Assembly (NCBI GenBank): GCA_029962745.1
Contig: CM057156.1
Span: 1,474,187 to 1,538,186, forward strand
Length of the DNA: 64,000 nucleotides
Direction of reading: 5' to 3'
Source: Echinometra lucunter
Lineage: Eukaryota; Echinodermata; Echinoidea; Camarodonta; Echinometridae
Below the pieces are notes generated by a model. It saw only the letters and a list, made by a program, of their open reading frames with translations, searched no databases and was not told the origin of the DNA. Every line of letters starts with the position of its first letter. Positions within the stretch are counted from its first letter, which is position 1. A program made the translations under genes and the position numbers. Shown here piece after piece: positions 1-11,515 of the stretch.

Positions 1-1122
1 GATTTTGTTCCTCATTTTGAATCTCTCCACACCCTTAGCTCATTCCACTTCCTTGTGCTTCCTTAACATCTCAAATATTGACTAAAGGTGAATGTCATAT
101 GATTCATAGGAGAGGAGTGCAAACATGGAAAACATAATGAAATTTCTGCATTACTGAAACATATGATTGAAGGCAAAGATTATGTACACAATGTGTATCA
201 TCAACAACAAGAACATGAAGAAAATCAAAGTGGGAGTAATTCCTGTTCATGGAAATTGAACTCTGAACTTGGACTAAGATGAAGCATGCAATATAATTAA
301 TAAAATAAGAGAATGCTTGCACTATTTGCCTGTTTGTTTTGCATTACTTTATCATTCTTTGAAGTGGATCATAACACTTTGGCTTTATCTACGCAACGGA
401 TAAACGTCATGCATTCAGTCAGATTTTTGATTACATATGCCAACTTTTCGCTATGCGATTATCCCTACTTCAAGGAGAGAAATTGTGTTTGCTTTAAAGA
501 TGTGAGTATAGAAAAGTATGTGAATCATTCTTGTTGGCTGCTTCAACTCATGTTTTAACATCAAACATAGAAAAATAATTGACAGTTCCATGACTGACTG
601 CTCAATCACATCCCTTGCCCAAGCTGGTACCAGAGTACGACACACCTACAGGTCAAATATTCCAGTACCACTCTGGCTAATGCCAAATCTTCATTACCAA
701 GGACTGCATTATTTCATCTTCCATTTCAGATATCTTTTTTTAGCCGAGTGATTAATTAGCAAGCAGGTGCTTATCGGCATCTATTTGAGGAATGGTGGTT
801 TCTGTACATCTTTCACTAAGAAGAGATTGAACAATGCATAGAAGGATAATGTTACAAAACTACTTGCCATCATCCTCTTTATATTGGTAATGAGTGATTT
901 GGGTCGTTTATCATGATCTTTATTCTCTTGCAAAGATAGTTATTCTCTTACTACGGTATTCATTCTCCTAATGTCAGTGTTTACCAGACTCTTGACATTT
1001 TTCTATTTTAAGAATATGCAACTGAAAATGATCCACTATTCAAAATCATATGACTAGTTTCTAACAACCGATATCATGACTAATTAGGTACAACCTTGCA
1101 TCACATCCATATAAAGACCAGT
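1..1122. other. 3' flank, no feature recognised
   Basis: AT-rich sequence downstream of the CERT1 stop. Short open frames (up to 81 codons) have no recognisable domains. No terminal repeats were seen. It may include distal 3' UTR. Confidence 0.5.
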
Positions 1123-2052
1123 GCCGGTAATTCAATACTTGGATTAAGTAAAACTTTTTCTAAGTATTTTACTTGGCTAAGAAATTTGCTCAAGTCGTAT
1201 TCAATTCAATACTCTGAACTTTACTTTTGTAAGCCAACTTTAAGACAAAATTCTTTCTGATAAGCATTGTGACGTCATATTTTCAATGCGCAATTAACTT
1301 GTCGCATCAAATACGCTCGAAAAAACTATGATATAATTCTGCGCAGCTCATGGTGACTGCGTATAAAAACCTATGCCTGCCAGTCAAGGCCTCCAAAATA
1401 ATTGGCTTAAGTCTCCTAGGTAGGTGTCTTAGATTTAGAATAAAATACTTAGCCAAAATATTGAATTGAATAACAAATTTTGCTAAGTATTTTATCTAAG
1501 TAAAAAACTAAGACAAATACTCATATTTCTGACTTAAAGTGATTACACAATGGCAAACAAAATTTTGATATATGATCGAGAATAGAATTCTAAGAAGAAT
1601 GACATTAAAAATATGATGATTTTCAATCGAAATCAATGCATTTTGGCTAATTTTCTCATGAAAAGTTATGAGCTGACCAAAAAAATTGAGTATGAGGTAT
1701 GACGTAAAAGTGGGTACCCAGCTTCGCGCATTGCAGTTGTACTACGCGCTAGACTGTACAACATGTATTATACCTTGCGTGCATTTTGCTAGAAGTACGC
1801 GACAAGGTACCCACTTTGACGTCATTTTGACGTCATTTTGACGTCAAAGTGGGTACCCAGTTGAAACTGGGTCACAGCTGAGGGGTCAAACATATCCTGA
1901 AATCTTGCCACACTTGGGCGTTTCCTTGGCAACAGGACTTTTTAAAAAACTTTAGACAAATGATTTTCTGCTAATAAAATAATGCTCTTTTAAATGAACT
2001 AAAATTGTTACAGCATTGGGTACCCCCTTTAAGTATTGAATTGAATACCGGC
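1123..2052. mobile_element. MITE with terminal inverted repeat, carrying a nested insertion
   Basis: The left end GCCGGTAATTCAATACTT pairs with the right end AAGTATTGAATTGAATACCGGC. A related, right-truncated copy is at 32465-32815 and a more diverged internal part at 57957-58130. The shared core contains GCGCAGCTCATGGTGACTGC and CCTAGGTAG-type motifs. The outer element is interrupted at a TTAA by a second element (1538-2028). The uninterrupted outer copy would be about 435 bp. Confidence 0.75.
1538..2028. mobile_element. TTAA-flanked element with CRE motifs (copy 1)
   Basis: Flanked by TTAA (1534-1537 and 2029-2032). The left end is AGTGATTACACAATGG and the right end GGGTACCCCCT. Related copies are at 5298-5809 and 47860-48216. 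The centre has a GGTACCCACTTTGACGTCA palindrome, with three TGACGTCA sites at 1817, 1828 and 1839. No coding capacity is seen. TTAA target sites are typical of piggyBac and Kolobok-type elements; the class cannot be settled here. Confidence 0.75.
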
Positions 2053-2437
2053 CCCGATTTATATCTCTGGAATCGAGAAGGGTACACTTGTACAGAACGA
2101 TACATTTCTAAAAGTACAAACAAGATGGGCTGGGATGCACTCTTTGCATAAGTGTAGATGTCCTTCAGAATATGTCACGTGATCAGCTGATCTAGGTTTG
2201 AATGACATGGGCAGCACTAACATCCATCATTTACCTACATGTGCCACCCTTTACCCAGGTGGAGTGTCTGGGTTCCTGGTGGGGAAGAAATACCTTGAAT
2301 GCTTTGACCATCGTGTATGTCAGCCCACTTAAAACCCTTGGGTAGTAAATCATAAAGCTTGCGGATATCAAGAACATATTAGAACTGCTCGACATGAGTT
2401 TCTCATCATTACTTCCATCATCATCATTACCAATTAA

Positions 2438-2795
2438 GGTGCTTTCACACATGATGCGACAGTGTGGTACCACACTGTGGTGCCACACTTTTTTGTGTAC
2501 AAGCCTATGGGGTATAGGGCGACAAAAAAATGTCGCCGAGGCAGGACACACTTTTGTTTGCTGCCTAGATAAAAAAAAAAAAAAGCGCACCAATCAAATT
2601 TCTAAAAAGTTAGCGCAAAAATTGTTGCCATGAGATTGCTTGCGCAAGTTTTGACAATATACTTTCTTATTGAGAGTTGACGCGTTAATGTGCGTTCATT
2701 AGCATATGTGGTGACACAAAGTCCCACCATGTGTGAAGACGAAACAGTGTAGCGCCAGTGTGTTACCACGCTGTCGCATCATGTGTGAAAGCACC
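2438..2795. mobile_element. GGTGCTTTCACACATGATGC MITE (copy 1)
   Basis: The left end GGTGCTTTCACACATGATGC is inverted at the right end (GCATCATGTGTGAAAGCACC). It is flanked by TTAA at the left and TTTA at the right. Other copies are at 38682-39003 and, diverged, at 53439-53775. The core includes the conserved string GTCGCCGAGGCAGGACACAC. It is non-coding. Confidence 0.85.
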
Positions 2796-3453
2796 TTTAT
2801 AGTGATAAGAATACACCCACTGACTACTGAGTTTTCTGATTCCCACAGGATTCATACAGGGGCTAGCCTGTTTCAGTAAGCCATGTGTTAATACAACAGA
2901 GTAGACTTCACCCTACCCTATGACAGGCTGTTTTGAGTTTTGAGTTTTATTTGCTGGCCTCTATCCTCCATTCACTATTTGCTTGGATACTGCTAGAGTG
3001 GAAATTTTCACGCTCGGTCGAGTCAAACACAACCTCACATTTTGAATTTTTGCAGACAGTTAGGATAATTGTATCCATGTGCAAAATGAACAAAATATTC
3101 TGCACGGTTATATTTTCATGCAAATGTCAGGCCGCACGAAATGCGCAAAAATGTCCACACCGCAAAATATTCCACATCTACAGTAGTCTCTATCTATCCT
3201 TTCTATCACTGTCATCATCAATACATCGTCAGTCAGTAATGCAGAACGACTTTTATTAATCCTTTTAAAAAGTTAGTAAGGATTTTGTCTTTGCTATTAA
3301 AAGATTTGACCTTCTCCTAGGACAGGTTGCACAAGGTACCTACTGAAGGCAGACAAGCATATATGCATTTGTTACCACTTGTATGGATCATCTACCCTTT
3401 TCATCCATGCCACCATTAAATTAACAACAGCGGTCAACACAAAGCAACTGCTC
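2796..3453. other. No feature recognised
   Basis: AT-rich sequence. The open frame at 2933-3259 (108 codons) shows no domain and has no counterpart that I know. Treated as non-coding. Confidence 0.5.
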
Positions 3454-3868
3454 TTAACCCATAGAAGTATAGAGCTTTTTAGAGGTCTAAATTAATCATC
3501 TTCAATCCTCAAATTGGCAACAAATATGTTTTTCCACTCTTACATGATTTGAAAAAAAATAATTATAGATATAACATGAACCAAAATGAATTATGATTGC
3601 AAAATATGAGCTGAAACTGCCAATTTGAACACGGAAATGGTGATTATATGATGTTCACTGCGTTGCCAATTTAAAGAGTTTAATGATTAGTTATATTCAA
3701 ACTGCTCTTATTCGAAAACGCAACAACGTACTGCATTGGGAATGGACTCAAAACTTTCAGTGAATTTTTCTCTTTCTGCTCATGTATAATGTGTGATGCC
3801 CAGCATTCTTGATCAGCAGATACTACCAAAGCTTCTCCTAAAGGAGACACTGTACCTCTATGGGTTAA
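3454..3868. mobile_element. TTAACCCAT foldback MITE (copy 1)
   Basis: It begins TTAACCCATAGAAGTATAGA and ends TGTACCTCTATGGGTTAA, inverted. Internally, CTCAAATTGGCAAC faces GTTGCCAATTT. A second copy is at 14338-14754. The layout and length (about 415 bp) match the separate TTAACCCATTCGTGACAG family, so the two are probably related. Confidence 0.8.
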
Positions 3869-3999
3869 TGCATTCCACTAGTAGGTTAGTAAAAAATTAG
3901 TTGGAATTGGTCTTCACAGATTGACTGGGGTTTGATCTCCTCGGGCAGGATGTCCAAAGTAGGTCCGTGGTGAAGGCAACACAAGGTTATTATGCATTC

Positions 4000-4005
4000 T
4001 TTATT
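4000..4005 (-). promoter_or_regulatory. Possible polyadenylation signal AATAAA
   Basis: The minus strand reads AATAAAG 28 bases after the CERT1 stop codon. If used, the 3' UTR would be unusually short for this gene. More distal sites are equally possible, so this is only a motif match. Confidence 0.3.
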
Positions 4006-4032
4006 TACCATTTGTTAATAGTCCCTCTGATG

Positions 4033-4160
4033 TTACCATTTGATAGGCTTGTCTTTGCACTTGTCCTGCACGTAGGCTGAAAACTTTCGAAGGAACTTGG
4101 GATACTCTCTCTTGTAGACTGTCCTCAGAACAGATCCAGGAACCCATCCTCCTGGGTTGG
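4033..4160 (-). CDS. CERT1: CERT1 terminal coding exon (START C-terminus)
   Basis: The acceptor CATTCCAG precedes two bases completing Ala, then 41 codons and TAA. The peptide [20 protein letters not shown] continues [21 protein letters not shown]. Human CERT ends [42 protein letters not shown]562, the membrane-contacting Trp of the omega-loop region, is kept. The length from NPGG to the stop is identical to human, so this is a complete and undamaged C-terminus. Confidence 0.98.
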
Positions 4161-4280
4161 CTGGAATGGAGAAAAAATGGAAGAAAGGGGCAACATTCTA
4201 AGTGCATTTTATATCAAAAGATGAAATGAAAAGTTTACTTGCAGAAAGCAATACAGGCAACTTTGCATGTACATGTTTAC

Positions 4281-5293
4281 AGGAGAATGGAATCCAAGCA
4301 TCAGTGTGCTTTTGGTGAAGGAAGATGAACAAGAAAGATTAAAGGCATTGGCTAACTTTGTGAGCAGCTGATTTAAAAAATTCTCAAACTAAGATGAAAC
4401 ATGTGTATGAGTACTTGTATTTGTACTCAAAAACCCTGAAATCAACCATAATTTGGAATGAAAAAGTGTAAGTTAGACGCGAACGGCAATTTTATTATCC
4501 TTTGTCTCACGAGACACTCACTAAGAGGACCGCTTTGCTTGAATTTGAAAATGCCGTTATGTGCCTCCCGCCGCGTGATACGCCAATGCACACAGTACGG
4601 TAAGGTGAGTCATACGCGCATGCGCACTCCTTATGTCTATTCTGTGCAACTGACACTCGTATATTTTTCAAACATTGGTTCACATTTTTGATATTTAAAC
4701 ATACTTCCTGTGGATATTATACTTTGAAACTTTCAGACTGGTATTTTTACACTATAGTCCTTATGTTTATCCCATTTTCAAGTAACAAAATGAGATTTTT
4801 AAAAATCATAACAATGTTAACCAATGCCTTTAAACAGTGAAAGTTTGACGATCTTTTCAAGAGTTGGCAACTTTGCCAGCATCTGCGATGTCATCGTGGA
4901 CAACTCTCCATTCATTTTGTGCATAATTTTTCAATAAACTGGATTCGTACGAATTTTCAAGGCAGGAATCAATATAATTCTTCCCATAAAGCATGCAGAA
5001 TTGATGTAGCCATGTCATACTCAAACAGTAAATCAAAAGAATTTCAATTTTTCTGGAAAATGAAGAAAATGTTAAATTCTGTGTACAAAATGAATGGAGA
5101 GTTGTCCATGATTACATCACAGATGCTGGTGGAGTGGCCAATTTAAGGATCCCCACAATAATGATTTACTTAAGCTTTCAAAATTCACAACTCTTGGCCA
5201 GATTGTCCGATTTTGCTCAAACTTTCACTGTCTACTCTTTCTCGTTCTTCGTCATTCACTGAAAGCTCACTGGTGTCTCTGTTGCATTCTCCT
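4281..5293. mobile_element. AGGAGAATG foldback MITE split by a nested MITE
   Basis: The left end AGGAGAATGGAATCCAAGCA and right end GTTGCATTCTCCT match the ends of full copies at 8777-9356 and 61789-62331. The copy is split at TTAA by the element at 4343-4829. Internal arms GAGTTGGCAACTTTGCCAGC and the inverted GCTGGTGGAGTGGCCAA are diverged. The flanks are TTAC/TTAA. Confidence 0.8.
4343..4829. mobile_element. AGGCATTGGTTAAC MITE (copy 1), nested
   Basis: Flanked by TTAA on both sides (4339-4342, 4830-4833). The ends AGGCATTGGCTAAC and GTTAACCAATGCCT are inverted. Related copies are at 24111-24587 (left end lost) and 37358-37865. It is inserted inside the AGGAGAATG element of 4281-5293. Confidence 0.88.
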
Positions 5294-5297
5294 TTAA

Positions 5298-5809
5298 AGT
5301 GATTACACAATGGTAAAATTTTTTTTTGATATATGATCGAGAATAGAATTCTAAGAAGAATAACATTCAAAATTTGATGATTTTCAATCGAAATCAGTGC
5401 ATTTTTGCTAATTTTCTCATAAAATGTCAAGAGTTGATCAAAAAATTTGAGTATGAGGTATGACGTAAAAGTGGGTACCCAGCTTCGCGCATTACAGTTG
5501 TGCTGCGCGCTAGACTGTACAACATGTATTATACCTTGCGCGCATTTTGCTAGAATTGTGCGACAAGGTACCCACTTTGACGTCATTTTCACCACATACT
5601 GGTGGCTTTTCTTTAAAGGAGGTACCCAATGCTGAAACAATTTAAAGAGCATGATTTCATCAGCAGAAAATCATCTGCCTATTTTTTTTTAAAAGTCGTG
5701 TTGCCGTTGGGGGTTTCCTTGGCAACACAACTTTTCAAAAAAAATAGGCAGATGATTTTCTGCTCATGAAATCATGCTCTTTTAAATGAACTAACATTGG
5801 GTACCTCCT
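5298..5809. mobile_element. TTAA-flanked element (copy 2) with large palindrome
   Basis: It starts AGTGATTACACAATGG directly after the TTAA that closes the preceding element and ends GGGTACCTCCT before TTAA. Its right part forms a hairpin at 5601-5825. There GGTGGCTTTTCTTTAAAGGA pairs with its inverse, and GATGATTTTCTGC pairs with GCAGAAAATCATC. One TGACGTCA site remains near 5578. Confidence 0.8.
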
Positions 5810-5899
5810 TTAAAGAAAAGCCACCATTGCGTGAAACCAAAAAAAATACCTTCCGTTTGATACCTCACTCATTAGGCGCATTCAAACAAAAGAGGAATT

Positions 5900-6050
5900 G
5901 AAATTTGAATAGCGATTTAAATCGCAATCCAAATGTCAGTTTTACTACTACCGTTCACAAGCAAGGAAAAATCGAAATTTGGATAGCGATTTAAATCGCA
6001 ATCCAAATGTCAGTTTTACTACTACCGTTCACAGGCAAGGAAAAATCGAA
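5900..6050. repeat. 74-bp direct duplication containing a 14-bp palindrome
   Basis: Two near-identical 74-base units start at 5900 and 5974; a third start at 6048 is cut short. Each full unit carries the perfect palindrome GCGATTTAAATCGC (5912-5925 and 5986-5999). The rest of 5826-6345 shows nothing recognisable. Confidence 0.85.
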
Positions 6051-6374
6051 ATTTCGATATTGTTTTTGACCATTCACACACATGAGGAAGCAACGGAAAC
6101 AGGCAAAAAAAATTTGGCTATTCAGGGCTATCAAAGTGATTGTTTTTACTATAAATGTGAAGTAAGGTGACTGTTTTTCTGACGTGGAATTGCCCGACTT
6201 CAACTGCCAATATCTCAAATTTACAAAAAGGTATTTATCGTTTTCTGAAATAAAAATATTGATATGAGAACTCTGTGTGAAACAAAATAAGGTAAATGCT
6301 CTTCTGCCCAATCAAAAAATTATATCAAGACAACAAAACAGGTAAGGGGGGTGCTTCAAAAAGCTGCGCATTAA

Positions 6375-6931
6375 AGGGTAAGTCCACCCTAGAAGTTTCA
6401 CTGTTTCAATAAAAGGAGATAAATTTGAACAGCTATTTAAAAAAGAAATGAGCAAAATTAGTCAATGAATAAGAATATTACACTCCTTTACATTTTCTAG
6501 TAAATTACTCTTGGTTCTGCAAATTGGCAACACTGATGACATCATATGCGAGCAGGTCTCCATTCACTCTGTACATGAAATTTCACATTTTCTCAATTTT
6601 CTTGGAAGTTACACATTTTCTAACCCCCATAGTCAATGTATGTTCAGAAGAATTGCTTTTTACATAACATACTTTGACTATGGGGTAAGAATTGTAACTT
6701 CCAAGAAAATTGAGAAAATGTAAAATTTCATGTACAGAGTGAATGGAGACCTGCTCGCATATGATGTCATCAGTGTTGCCAATTTGCAGAGCCGAGAGTA
6801 ATTTACGAGAAAATGTAAATGAGTGTAATTTTCTTATTCTTTGACCGATTTTCCTCATTTCTTTTTTAAAATGCTGTTCAAATGTATCTCCTATTATTGA
6901 AACAGTGAAACTTCCAGGGTGGAACTTCCCT
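6375..6931. mobile_element. AGGGTAAGTCCACC foldback MITE (copy 1)
   Basis: Flanked by TTAA on both sides. The ends AGGGTAAGTCCACCCTAGAA and CCAGGGTGGAACTTCCCT are inverted. The long arms share GCAAATTGGCAACACTGATG and ATATGCGAGCAG. Related copies are at 36942-37353 and 53780-54346. Confidence 0.88.
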
Positions 6932-7192
6932 TTAAGAAACGCGTTACCTTAAGAATGACTATAAACAGACGAATGGAATGCCCAGAGTTTTCCCTCTTGT
7001 TTTAACAAAGTGTGACTGTATTTCCCCATAATCTCAATTAAATTGGTGGCAAAAAACTATACTTCACATTCAAAATGTTTTATTGATAATTATACATGTA
7101 ATGTTAATCTACACAGATATTTGAACTTTAGCTAATGCGATTTAATAAGACTGAGAATCCCATTTGGCTTTCCATATTCAAGTCACTCTTAA

Positions 7193-7691
7193 AGGGGAAG
7201 TTCACCCTGACAATAAGTTGGTTTCAATAAAAGCAGAAAAATTGAAGAAAAATATTGGTGAAGGTTTGACGAAAATCCATCAAAGATTAGGAAAGTTATT
7301 AATTGTTAAAGTTTTTAATTTGTGACGTTATATACGAGCAGCTACCCAATATGTTATGTAATAGAAATTCCATAAATTCCCATTTTTCAATGGTTCATGA
7401 TAACTGAAAAAATCTTTCTTTCAGAAGCGGGTATGAAATGATGTATCTGATGATATACTGAATGTACAAGTAAAAACATTTTCGATTTTCTGAGAAAATG
7501 GCATTTTATTGAATTTATATCGCATGATATATGGGGGAGCTGCTCGTATGTGACGTCACAAAATCAAAACTTTAAAAACCAATAACTCCGTTATCCTTAG
7601 ACCGATTTTTGTCAAACCTTCACCATTATGTTTTTTGTTTTTTTTTTCTGCTTTTATTAAAGGCAACTTAACGTCAGGGTGAACTTCCCCT
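7193..7691. mobile_element. AGGGGAAGTTCACCCTGA foldback MITE
   Basis: Flanked by TTAA on both sides. The ends AGGGGAAGTTCACCCTGA and GTCAGGGTGAACTTCCCCT are inverted. The inner arms contain TGTGACGTTATATACGAGC and the inverted GCTCGTATGTGACGTCACA. Confidence 0.88.
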
Positions 7692-7736
7692 TTAAAGTCT
7701 TGTGTAACTTGCACACAGCTTTGTGAAACAACCCCT

Positions 7737-8772
7737 GATCTATAAAAAGACTGATCAAAGTAGTCTTTACTGGCAAGAGGTCTTTAGAAAGAGTATAGGG
7801 CATACAGTACATGGTCAATGATAGCACTGCTCAAGGAAAACATCAATGTGATCTTTACAGACTCATAATCATAAAGTGACTTTATTAGTATGACTATCTC
7901 TGAAGATGTTCATATGAAAGATAATATTGATTACAAGTAATTCTCTTGAAAAATTTCTATTCTCAATACCTTTCACTTTAATACATGCTACACATTTCTA
8001 TTATTACTATTTTCTTTTTTCAAGCTTTGTTGGAGGGATATAAAACAAATATATCATTGACTGTTTTGAATCACTAGTGACAGAGATAGTACTATTTTCT
8101 TTGGGGCTATGCCCCTCAGAAAATTGTGCTATTCCTGCAACCTCAGATTCCACAATTTCAACTTAAGCGTCTCAGTGCATGGTACATATATGCATATTTG
8201 AAGAGTTTGAATGCAAAAACTGATATATCCATTTCTGTGAAATTGAAATATCTGCAATCAAAGATCAAGAAAAATAGAGAAAATAAGAAAATTTATGCTA
8301 CTTTTGACCAAAACTTCAACAACATATCGTTACAAGTAATGAGCAATGCATCATTTGAAAAGTATCATTTTCTACTATATGATGGTGATCTTGCTTTAAC
8401 TTTTTCAAACATGGTGTTTCGGTTTCTGTATATCTCTTCATTTTGTTTACTATTTCTTTTCTTCTCTCATAATAGTTGTTTACCATGCTACAATCATTAT
8501 GCTATACATTCATTTGTTTTACATCAGGGCTTTTGTAAAGCAGACTTTCTGTTGCTCTGTATGAAACCACCCTGCTATTTTCTCAGAATAAAAAACGTTA
8601 ATAAATAATAAACTAATTCCATTACAAACTTAATGCATGCAGGCTCACAATAGAAATGCTATGTTAGTGAAGGATATGGTAAAAAAAAAAATCAGATCAA
8701 TAATTGAAATTCTTTCAAATCATGTACTACTAGTCTTCAACAATTTGATATGCTCAAAGTCCACTAACTACT
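7737..8772. other. No feature recognised (intron)
   Basis: AT-rich intron. The 160-codon frame at 8126-8608 is the longest non-repetitive open frame in the window. Its composition is Phe/Leu/Lys/Asn/Ser-rich as expected of AT-rich DNA and no family is recognised. I treat it as chance. Confidence 0.5.
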
Positions 8773-8776
8773 TTAA

Positions 8777-9356
8777 AGGAGAATGCAACCCAGACATCAG
8801 TGTGCTTCCATTGAATATAGCAGAACAAGAAGAGTAAACAGTTTAAGTTTGAGCAAAATCGGAAATTCTGTTCACGAGTTATGAATTTTGAAAGTTTTCA
8901 GTAAATCCCTATTATGGGGATCCTTGAGTTGGCAACTTTGCCAGCATCTGTGATGTCATCATGGACAACTCTCCATTCATATTGTACATAATTTTTCAAA
9001 AAAGTTGATTAACATGATATTTCAAGTCAGGATTCAACATAATTCTTGCCAAAATGCTTGTAGAATTGATATAGCCATGTCATACTCGAGCAATAAATCA
9101 AAAGAAATTTTATTTTCTTGAAAATAAAGAAAATGTTAAATCCTGTGTACAAAATGAATGGAGAGTTGTCCACGATGACATCACAGATGCTGGCAAAGTT
9201 GCCAACTCAAGGGTCCCCATAATAGGGATTTACTGAAACTTTCAAAATTCATAACTCTTTAACAAATTGTCCGACTTTGCTCAAACTTTCACTGTTTACT
9301 CTTCTTAGTCATCTTTATTCACTGGGAGCACACTGATGTCTGGGTTGCATTCTCCT
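8777..9356. mobile_element. AGGAGAATGCAACCCAGACA foldback MITE (full copy)
   Basis: Flanked by TTAA. The left end AGGAGAATGCAACCCAGACA pairs with TGTCTGGGTTGCATTCTCCT. The arms contain GAGTTGGCAACTTTGCCAGC and its inverse. A comparable copy is at 61789-62331 and a split one at 4281-5293. Confidence 0.9.
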
Positions 9357-9360
9357 TTAA

Positions 9361-10404
9361 TTAGCAGCAGCTTGGTTTTCTGTCTAAAAGAATAAAATGT
9401 TCTTGCAGATTGTGCAGATTTATACCCTAGTACTTCATTCAAATTCTCACATCATTTTTTTCAAACATCACTTTATTGAGTCAGATTGAACTCGCACAAC
9501 AAAGGAGAAAAGGTACAAAGCCCAGGTCATATCCAAGTTACTAGAAAATGCAGGGCATGAAAAAAAAGACACAATAGTAAAAAAAATGATGTATAAAAAT
9601 CTAATAATATAACATAATATGAATGAAATAGAAATAGCATGGTATTAATAATTCATGTAATAACTACAACCAAACTGGTAAAGGTGCATACAGAAGATTA
9701 TGTAAATAAATGAAACATTTTACTTGATAGTTATTTAACAATGAGTTTTGTTTGTTCCCTCTCTAATTTCATCAATTTCAGGCAATAAAATGAGGCTAAC
9801 AATAAAAAAACAAAATACTTTATTAGTTACAGGACTGGTTTAGGAAACCCTTACAAGCTGAAAAAATGAAGAGGCATTAGTTTCCCGTTTATAAGCATTC
9901 TTTGAGTAGTAGATGATGAACGATGATAAAACAGTGAGTTCAGAAAGATTTTGTCTTAGTTTTGTAAGATTGATGGGTTTATCAATTTCATTAGCAGCTT
10001 ATTAGCCTGTATGTCGGTAACTAAGGGGGTGTATTTCTTCGATTTATATTCATTTATATTTGCTTCATTTGTTTCAAAAGGAACTAAGTAACTTTTTAAA
10101 AATACAATTAAGACTAGAACTTTCCTCATTAAAGCATATATGTAATATAATAAGCCTTTTTAAGTTGCTGCCACTCAAGTAAAAGAGGAAAAAAAACTCT
10201 TTCCATATTTAACAACAAAACTGGAACATATATTCTTGGGGTCTCAATTTCTTTAAAAATGAAAAGGCTTACTCATAAGAACTCATTTCCTCTATAACTT
10301 AGAAGTTCAATATGATACTTTCAATTTTTATTATTTTCTGTTTTTTCCTCAAGAGTGCTGACTTCTCAATTGAGAGCTCAGAAAAACAAGATAACTCAAC
10401 TTAA
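9361..10404. other. No clear feature (intron)
   Basis: AT-rich intron. The stretch from about 9455 (TCAAACATCACTTTATTGAG) loosely resembles 43610-43760 and could be a decayed retroelement 3' end. I could not define boundaries. Confidence 0.35.
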
Positions 10405-10984
10405 AGGAGAATGAGACCCTGGGGAAAATCACTTTTAAAGAAAAGAGAGGATAGAGATAAGCAAGTTTTAAAAAGTTCCATCAAAATCGATTACAAAATG
10501 AGAAGGTTATGAAAGTTTGAAAAGTCTCAATCTACTTTCTATGGCGATCCTCAAATTTGCAATTGCTTCAAAATGGCAGATTTAGAAGGGCAACTCTCAC
10601 TATGTTTTGTACATGAAATTTCATATTTCCCCCATTCTCTCTACAGATGCTGCTTGTCTCTTTGTGAACTCAATATATGTTGTGTCAAATACATTTTCCC
10701 ATGATAAATCTTGAGCTAAGAAGGAGACAAGCTGCACTTTCAGGGATAATGGAGAAAATATCAAATTTTGTGTACAAAAAGTATTGAGAGCTGTCCTTCT
10801 AAACCTGCCATTTTGAAGCAACATTGCCAATATGAGGATCATCATAGAAAGTAAATTGAGACTTTTTAAACTCTTATAATTTTCTCATTTCATTAACCGT
10901 TTTTGATGGAACTTTTTTAAAAATTGCTTATCTCTATCCTCACTTTTCATTGAAATTGATTTTTCCTCAGGGTTTCATTTTCCT
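10405..10984. mobile_element. AGGAGAATGAGACCCTGGGG foldback MITE
   Basis: The TTAA flank on the left is TGAA on the right. The ends AGGAGAATGAGACCCTGG and TCAGGGTTTCATTTTCCT are inverted. The inner arms GCTTCAAAATGGCAG and GCCATTTTGAAGC are inverted. No other copy was seen in the window. Confidence 0.85.
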
Positions 10985-10988
10985 TGAA

Positions 10989-11515
10989 CATGTATGCAAT
11001 GGTTAAAGCAAACCCTACCCCATAGAATAGATTTAGGTATGCTGAAAGATGAGATGGTTTCCTGCCTATTGATTTACAATATTCCTTATGAAAAATGTAT
11101 TAGAGACATATAAATGAATATTTAATTAGTTGATGAATTGACTTTTAGCCTGGACATGGGCGAATCCATTTTCTCTATAATGTGACGTAGCAGGTGAAAT
11201 TGTACATAAACTATGTACAAAACTTAAGTTGGAAAGAGTTTTCCGTTCAGTAACAAAACCTTTACTTTTCAAGGCAGGAAAATCACAGCTGAAAAGTTAA
11301 AAAATTAATTTGGAGTGAAATGAAAAACAGGGAAACAACTGTAACTTCAAACTTTGTTTGGCAGGGGTATAATGGTAGGGGTATAGTTAAAAATCTACTA
11401 TCTTAAGACACAATTTTAAAGCAATAAACTAAAAACTGAACTTAGAAGTGAAAAAAGGTCACAGTTTTAAGAAGTTGACCATGAAGGAATGATACATGTA
11501 TGAATCATCTCTTAC
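10989..11515. other. No feature recognised (intron)
   Basis: The intron directly downstream of the 11516 donor. Nothing beyond AT-rich sequence was seen. Confidence 0.5.

Larger units (their letters stand above)
6346..7736. mobile_element. GGGGTGTTTCA MITE split by two nested MITEs
   Basis: The left end GGGGGGTGCTTCAAAAAGCT and right end AGCTTTGTGAAACAACCCCT match the ends of simple copies at 12884-13053 and 29970-30295. The internal strings TTGTTTTAACAAAGTGTGAC and CCATTTGGCTTTCCATATTC also occur, nearly unchanged, in the 29970 copy. Two TTAA-flanked elements (6375-6931, 7193-7691) sit inside it, so the host MITE is older than both. Confidence 0.85.

Noticed and set aside
8126..8608. 160-codon plus-strand frame
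   Set aside because: Longest non-repeat frame in the window, but its composition is that of AT-rich DNA, with no recognisable motif or homology and no promoter or splice support.
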